A stretch of 64,000 nucleotides of DNA from Jongsikchunia kroppenstedtii DSM 45133 (GTDB lineage Bacteria; Actinomycetota; Actinomycetes; Mycobacteriales; Mycobacteriaceae). Below, piece by piece: positions 62,388 through 64,000 of the stretch; within the stretch, counting starts at the first letter, position 1, and each line of letters begins with the position of its first letter. The stretch is from positions 343,059 through 407,058 of the forward strand of contig NZ_AQYG01000049.1 of assembly GCF_000380485.1 (NCBI RefSeq), written 5' to 3'. Under the pieces are notes generated by a model. It did no database searches. It saw only the letters and a program-made list of their open reading frames with translations, and was not told where the DNA came from. Made by a program: the position numbers and the translations under genes.

Positions 62388-62716
62388 GCGGGCATGTCGG
62401 AGTCGGCGGCGACCACGGCACCCCGGCAGCCACGAGCGCACCGCGGCGGACCGGCAGGCATCGGGACCTCGTCACCGGAGATCGGATCATCGGCGAATGT
62501 GATTGGTACAACGATGGATTCACGGGCGCAGACTGAGCAGCGCGCACCAGCGATTGGTTCCATTGCATGCATGCGAGATCGTCCTAACTTCAACCTCCGC
62601 AGCAGCGACAACCATGAGCCTATACAAACGTTTGTTCGAAGCGCGATTTGTGCCCCGGACGGCCGGCGAAGGCCGCATACTTGGCGAGCTACGCAGAGCA
62701 GACAAAGGGGGCCAGG
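62388..62716. other. Divergent gap with SOS-like box, no gene seen
   Basis: 329 bp between divergent genes. Frames present here are shadows without ribosome sites. The region holds the candidate LexA box at 62624-62639 and the ribosome site of the downstream gene; no convincing -35/-10 pair is visible. Confidence 0.5.
62624..62639. promoter_or_regulatory. Candidate LexA (SOS) box
   Basis: Read on the minus strand, TCGAAC-AAAC-GTTTGT matches the actinobacterial SOS box TCGAAC-N4-GTTCGA with a perfect left half and 4 of 6 in the right half, plus a perfect 12-bp ACAAACGTTTGT palindrome inside. It lies 77 bp before the Pro-rich membrane protein gene. Confidence 0.5.
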
Positions 62717-63631
62717 ATGACGGACGAGACCACACCGGGACAGCACGACGGGCCACCAGACCAGACTCCGCCCGCTCCGCCATCCGGCCCGCCACCCTAT
62801 GGACCGCCCCCTTATGGACCGCCGCCGCCATATCTGCCTCCGCCATCTGGAATGTCGGGCGGCGCACGGGCCGCAGCGATTGTGTCGACCATCGTGGTCG
62901 TCCTTCTCATCGGCGGCGGCATCGGCGGCTACTTCGCGTGGCGGCACTTCGACAAGGACGACACCAGGCACATGTCGCTCCGACAAACCGTCGAGAAGGT
63001 CGAGGCGCTGAATGCCACGCGACTGGACCAGATCGAGCCGTACGTCGTTCCGGCCTGCTACGCGATGATCAAGGGACTCTCGGAGGCATTCGGAGGCGAA
63101 GACGACGGCACCCCCAGCGAGCACGAAACGATCGTGTCGGTCGATGAGAAGACCGGACAAGTCAAGACGCGGGATGCTCACGGCGAGGTCGACACCCAGC
63201 ACTGGGTGAAAACAGATCAGGGCTGGCAACTCAGTTGTGAGGGCATGTTTACCGTCGACTCATCGACAGATCCCACCACCTCAGAATCGGAAGTCACAGC
63301 AGACGAGACCACCGAGGACACGACCAGCGACGAGGACACCGAGACCGAAGACCCTGCCGATCAGAGCACCACTGACGATGCCCAGTCGATTCTCGGCGAC
63401 TCATGCAATGACTGGGACCGCATTCGCACAGACCCCGGCACAGGAGACGAGATCGTGTGCGGCTCGAACGGCACCAGCTCGCTCGTCTGGGTCAAGGGAC
63501 CACCCGACCTGAGCGACCTTGCCGAGGTAACACTTGGCACGAGCTGCACTGGCGGTTTCATTATGGGCAGATCGACCGATGGCTACTACAGCATGTGCAC
63601 GAACGGGGTCTGGAAAAAGTACTCTCCCTAG
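62717..63631 (+). CDS. Pro-rich single-pass membrane protein with acidic exported domain
   Basis: 304-aa protein. The first 45 residues are a Pro/Tyr/Gly-rich cytoplasmic segment (GPPPYGPPPYGPPPPYLPPPSG), then one membrane helix (AAAIVSTIVVVLLIGGGIGGYFAW). The exported part begins with an alpha/beta region (LRQTVEKVEALNATRLDQIEPYVVPACYAMI), passes through a Thr/Glu/Asp-rich linker (SESEVTADETTEDTTSDEDTETEDP) and ends in a small Cys-containing domain (SCNDWDRIRTDPGTGDEIVCGSN...SCTGGFIMGRSTDGYYSMCTNGVW). The layout is that of many mycobacterial envelope proteins of unknown role. ATG 62717 has GGGGCCAGG just upstream. An SOS-like box precedes it. Confidence 0.75.
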   Translation: MTDETTPGQHDGPPDQTPPAPPSGPPPYGPPPYGPPPPYLPPPSGMSGGARAAAIVSTIVVVLLIGGGIGGYFAWRHFDKDDTRHMSLRQTVEKVEALNATRLDQIEPYVVPACYAMIKGLSEAFGGEDDGTPSEHETIVSVDEKTGQVKTRDAHGEVDTQHWVKTDQGWQLSCEGMFTVDSSTDPTTSESEVTADETTEDTTSDEDTETEDPADQSTTDDAQSILGDSCNDWDRIRTDPGTGDEIVCGSNGTSSLVWVKGPPDLSDLAEVTLGTSCTGGFIMGRSTDGYYSMCTNGVWKKYSP

Positions 63632-63689
63632 GACTGCCACCATGCCACCCTCACGGTTCAACCTCCGCGCTGGTGAAGCTGGCCTCTAG

Positions 63690-64000
63690 CTAGGGCGTGT
63701 CTCCTAATAGGCGTGTCCAGCGGAGGCATGCCTGTAGGACCACGGCGGCTCGGTAGGTGATGGCGAGTTTGTCGTAGCGGGGGGCCAGGGCGCGCCACTG
63801 CTTGGTGTCGTTGAAGGAACGCTCAATAACGTTGCGGCCCTTGTAAAGGACTGCATCGAAAGCAGGAGGCCGCCCACCGGTGGAGCCTTTGCGTTTGCGG
63901 GCGTCGGTCTCGGTGCTCTTCTGCGGGATAACGGTCTTGATGCCGCGGCCAGCGAGCATCCGCCGGTTCACCCCGTTGGTGTAGGCCCGATCGGCGATCA
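63690..64000 (-). CDS. IS5-family transposase, C-terminal part (runs past the window)
   Basis: C-terminal 100 or so residues of an IS5-family DDE transposase; the frame continues past 64000. The end has the exact DDE signature Tyr-2-Arg-3-Glu-6-Lys in YKGRNVIERSFNDTKQWRAL, followed by APRYDKLAITYRAAVVLQACLRWTRLLGDTP. Upstream IADRAYTNGVNRRMLAGRGIKTVIPQK holds the second-aspartate region. The stop codon TAG (63690-63692) is formed outside the IS, where target bases CTA meet the inverted-repeat GGGCGTGTC; so the last codons are the IS end itself. Confidence 0.9.
   Translation of the reverse strand, partial: IADRAYTNGVNRRMLAGRGIKTVIPQKSTETDARKRKGSTGGRPPAFDAVLYKGRNVIERSFNDTKQWRALAPRYDKLAITYRAAVVLQACLRWTRLLGDTP
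63693..64000 (-). mobile_element. IS5-family insertion sequence, one end
   Basis: The element end at 63693 begins GGGCGTGTCTCC, of the terminal-repeat form of many actinobacterial IS5 elements, and is preceded by CTAGCTA, which could hold the short target duplication. The other end lies beyond the window. Confidence 0.75.

Noticed and set aside
62384..63229. 281-aa minus-strand frame opposite the Pro-rich membrane protein
   Set aside because: Arg/Trp-rich shadow; the plus-strand gene has a membrane helix, linker and ribosome site.

Overview
This window is high-GC actinobacterial DNA from a mycolic-acid producer of the order Mycobacteriales. Gordonia or a close relative fits best, but the genus is an inference. 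The main evidence is the gene order DUF3052, ahpE, lipoprotein, aceE, mabR, fabD, acpM, kasA, accD6 (31526-45789), which matches the Mycobacterium tuberculosis Rv2238c-Rv2247 block. Other support comes from a lysX-type LysRS/MprF fusion, a recBCD cluster, a deazaflavin (F420)-type oxidoreductase and several apparently leaderless genes.

Layout: 1-7108 is ordinary chromosome: an MFS transporter cut by the window edge, gdhA, a Tyr/Gln-rich membrane protein, two conserved proteins and a PoxB-like pyruvate:quinone oxidoreductase. 7377-16389 is a defence island of visibly lower GC. Six tightly packed minus-strand genes encode a cytosine-5 methyltransferase, a Z1 superfamily-II ATPase, a PD-(D/E)xK nuclease of DUF4420 type, a GHKL (MutL/MORC-like) ATPase and two unrecognised proteins, with a divergent vsr mismatch endonuclease. 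This looks like a multi-subunit, ATP-dependent, 5mC-based restriction system and is the most interesting content of the window. It ends 48 bp from the 3' end of recC-recB-recD (16438-24832).

24891-31358 is a stretch of small regulator/enzyme pairs: AraC with a VOC protein, an MFS transporter divergent from a GlxA-type regulator, a crotonase, DUF4262, a 2-oxoglutarate oxygenase, and an XRE regulator with a small membrane protein. Palindromic operator candidates stand in several of the divergent gaps. A tRNA-Val (UAC) follows. 31526-45789 is the mycobacterial-type aceE/FAS-II block. Two MarR/MFS efflux modules (36364-40035) separate aceE from mabR, and only one ketosynthase gene is present.

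45930-58902 holds a sulfurtransferase, DUF3145, a lipid-catabolism cluster (serine hydrolase, NDMA-type alcohol dehydrogenase, acyl-CoA ligase, crotonase, Mce-associated-type protein, divergent acyl-CoA dehydrogenase) and lysX coupled to a membrane esterase. 59089-60686 carries DUF5997 divergent from a LysR effector domain lacking a DNA-binding domain, then the F420-type oxidoreductase.

The right end (from about 60729) looks like the edge of an integrated element. A 20-bp repeat of a tRNA-Met 3' end brackets a GIY-YIG gene; a displaced tRNA-Met 3' half and GTTGACG-rich direct repeats follow, then orphan membrane proteins, a candidate SOS box and an IS5-family insertion sequence running off the window.
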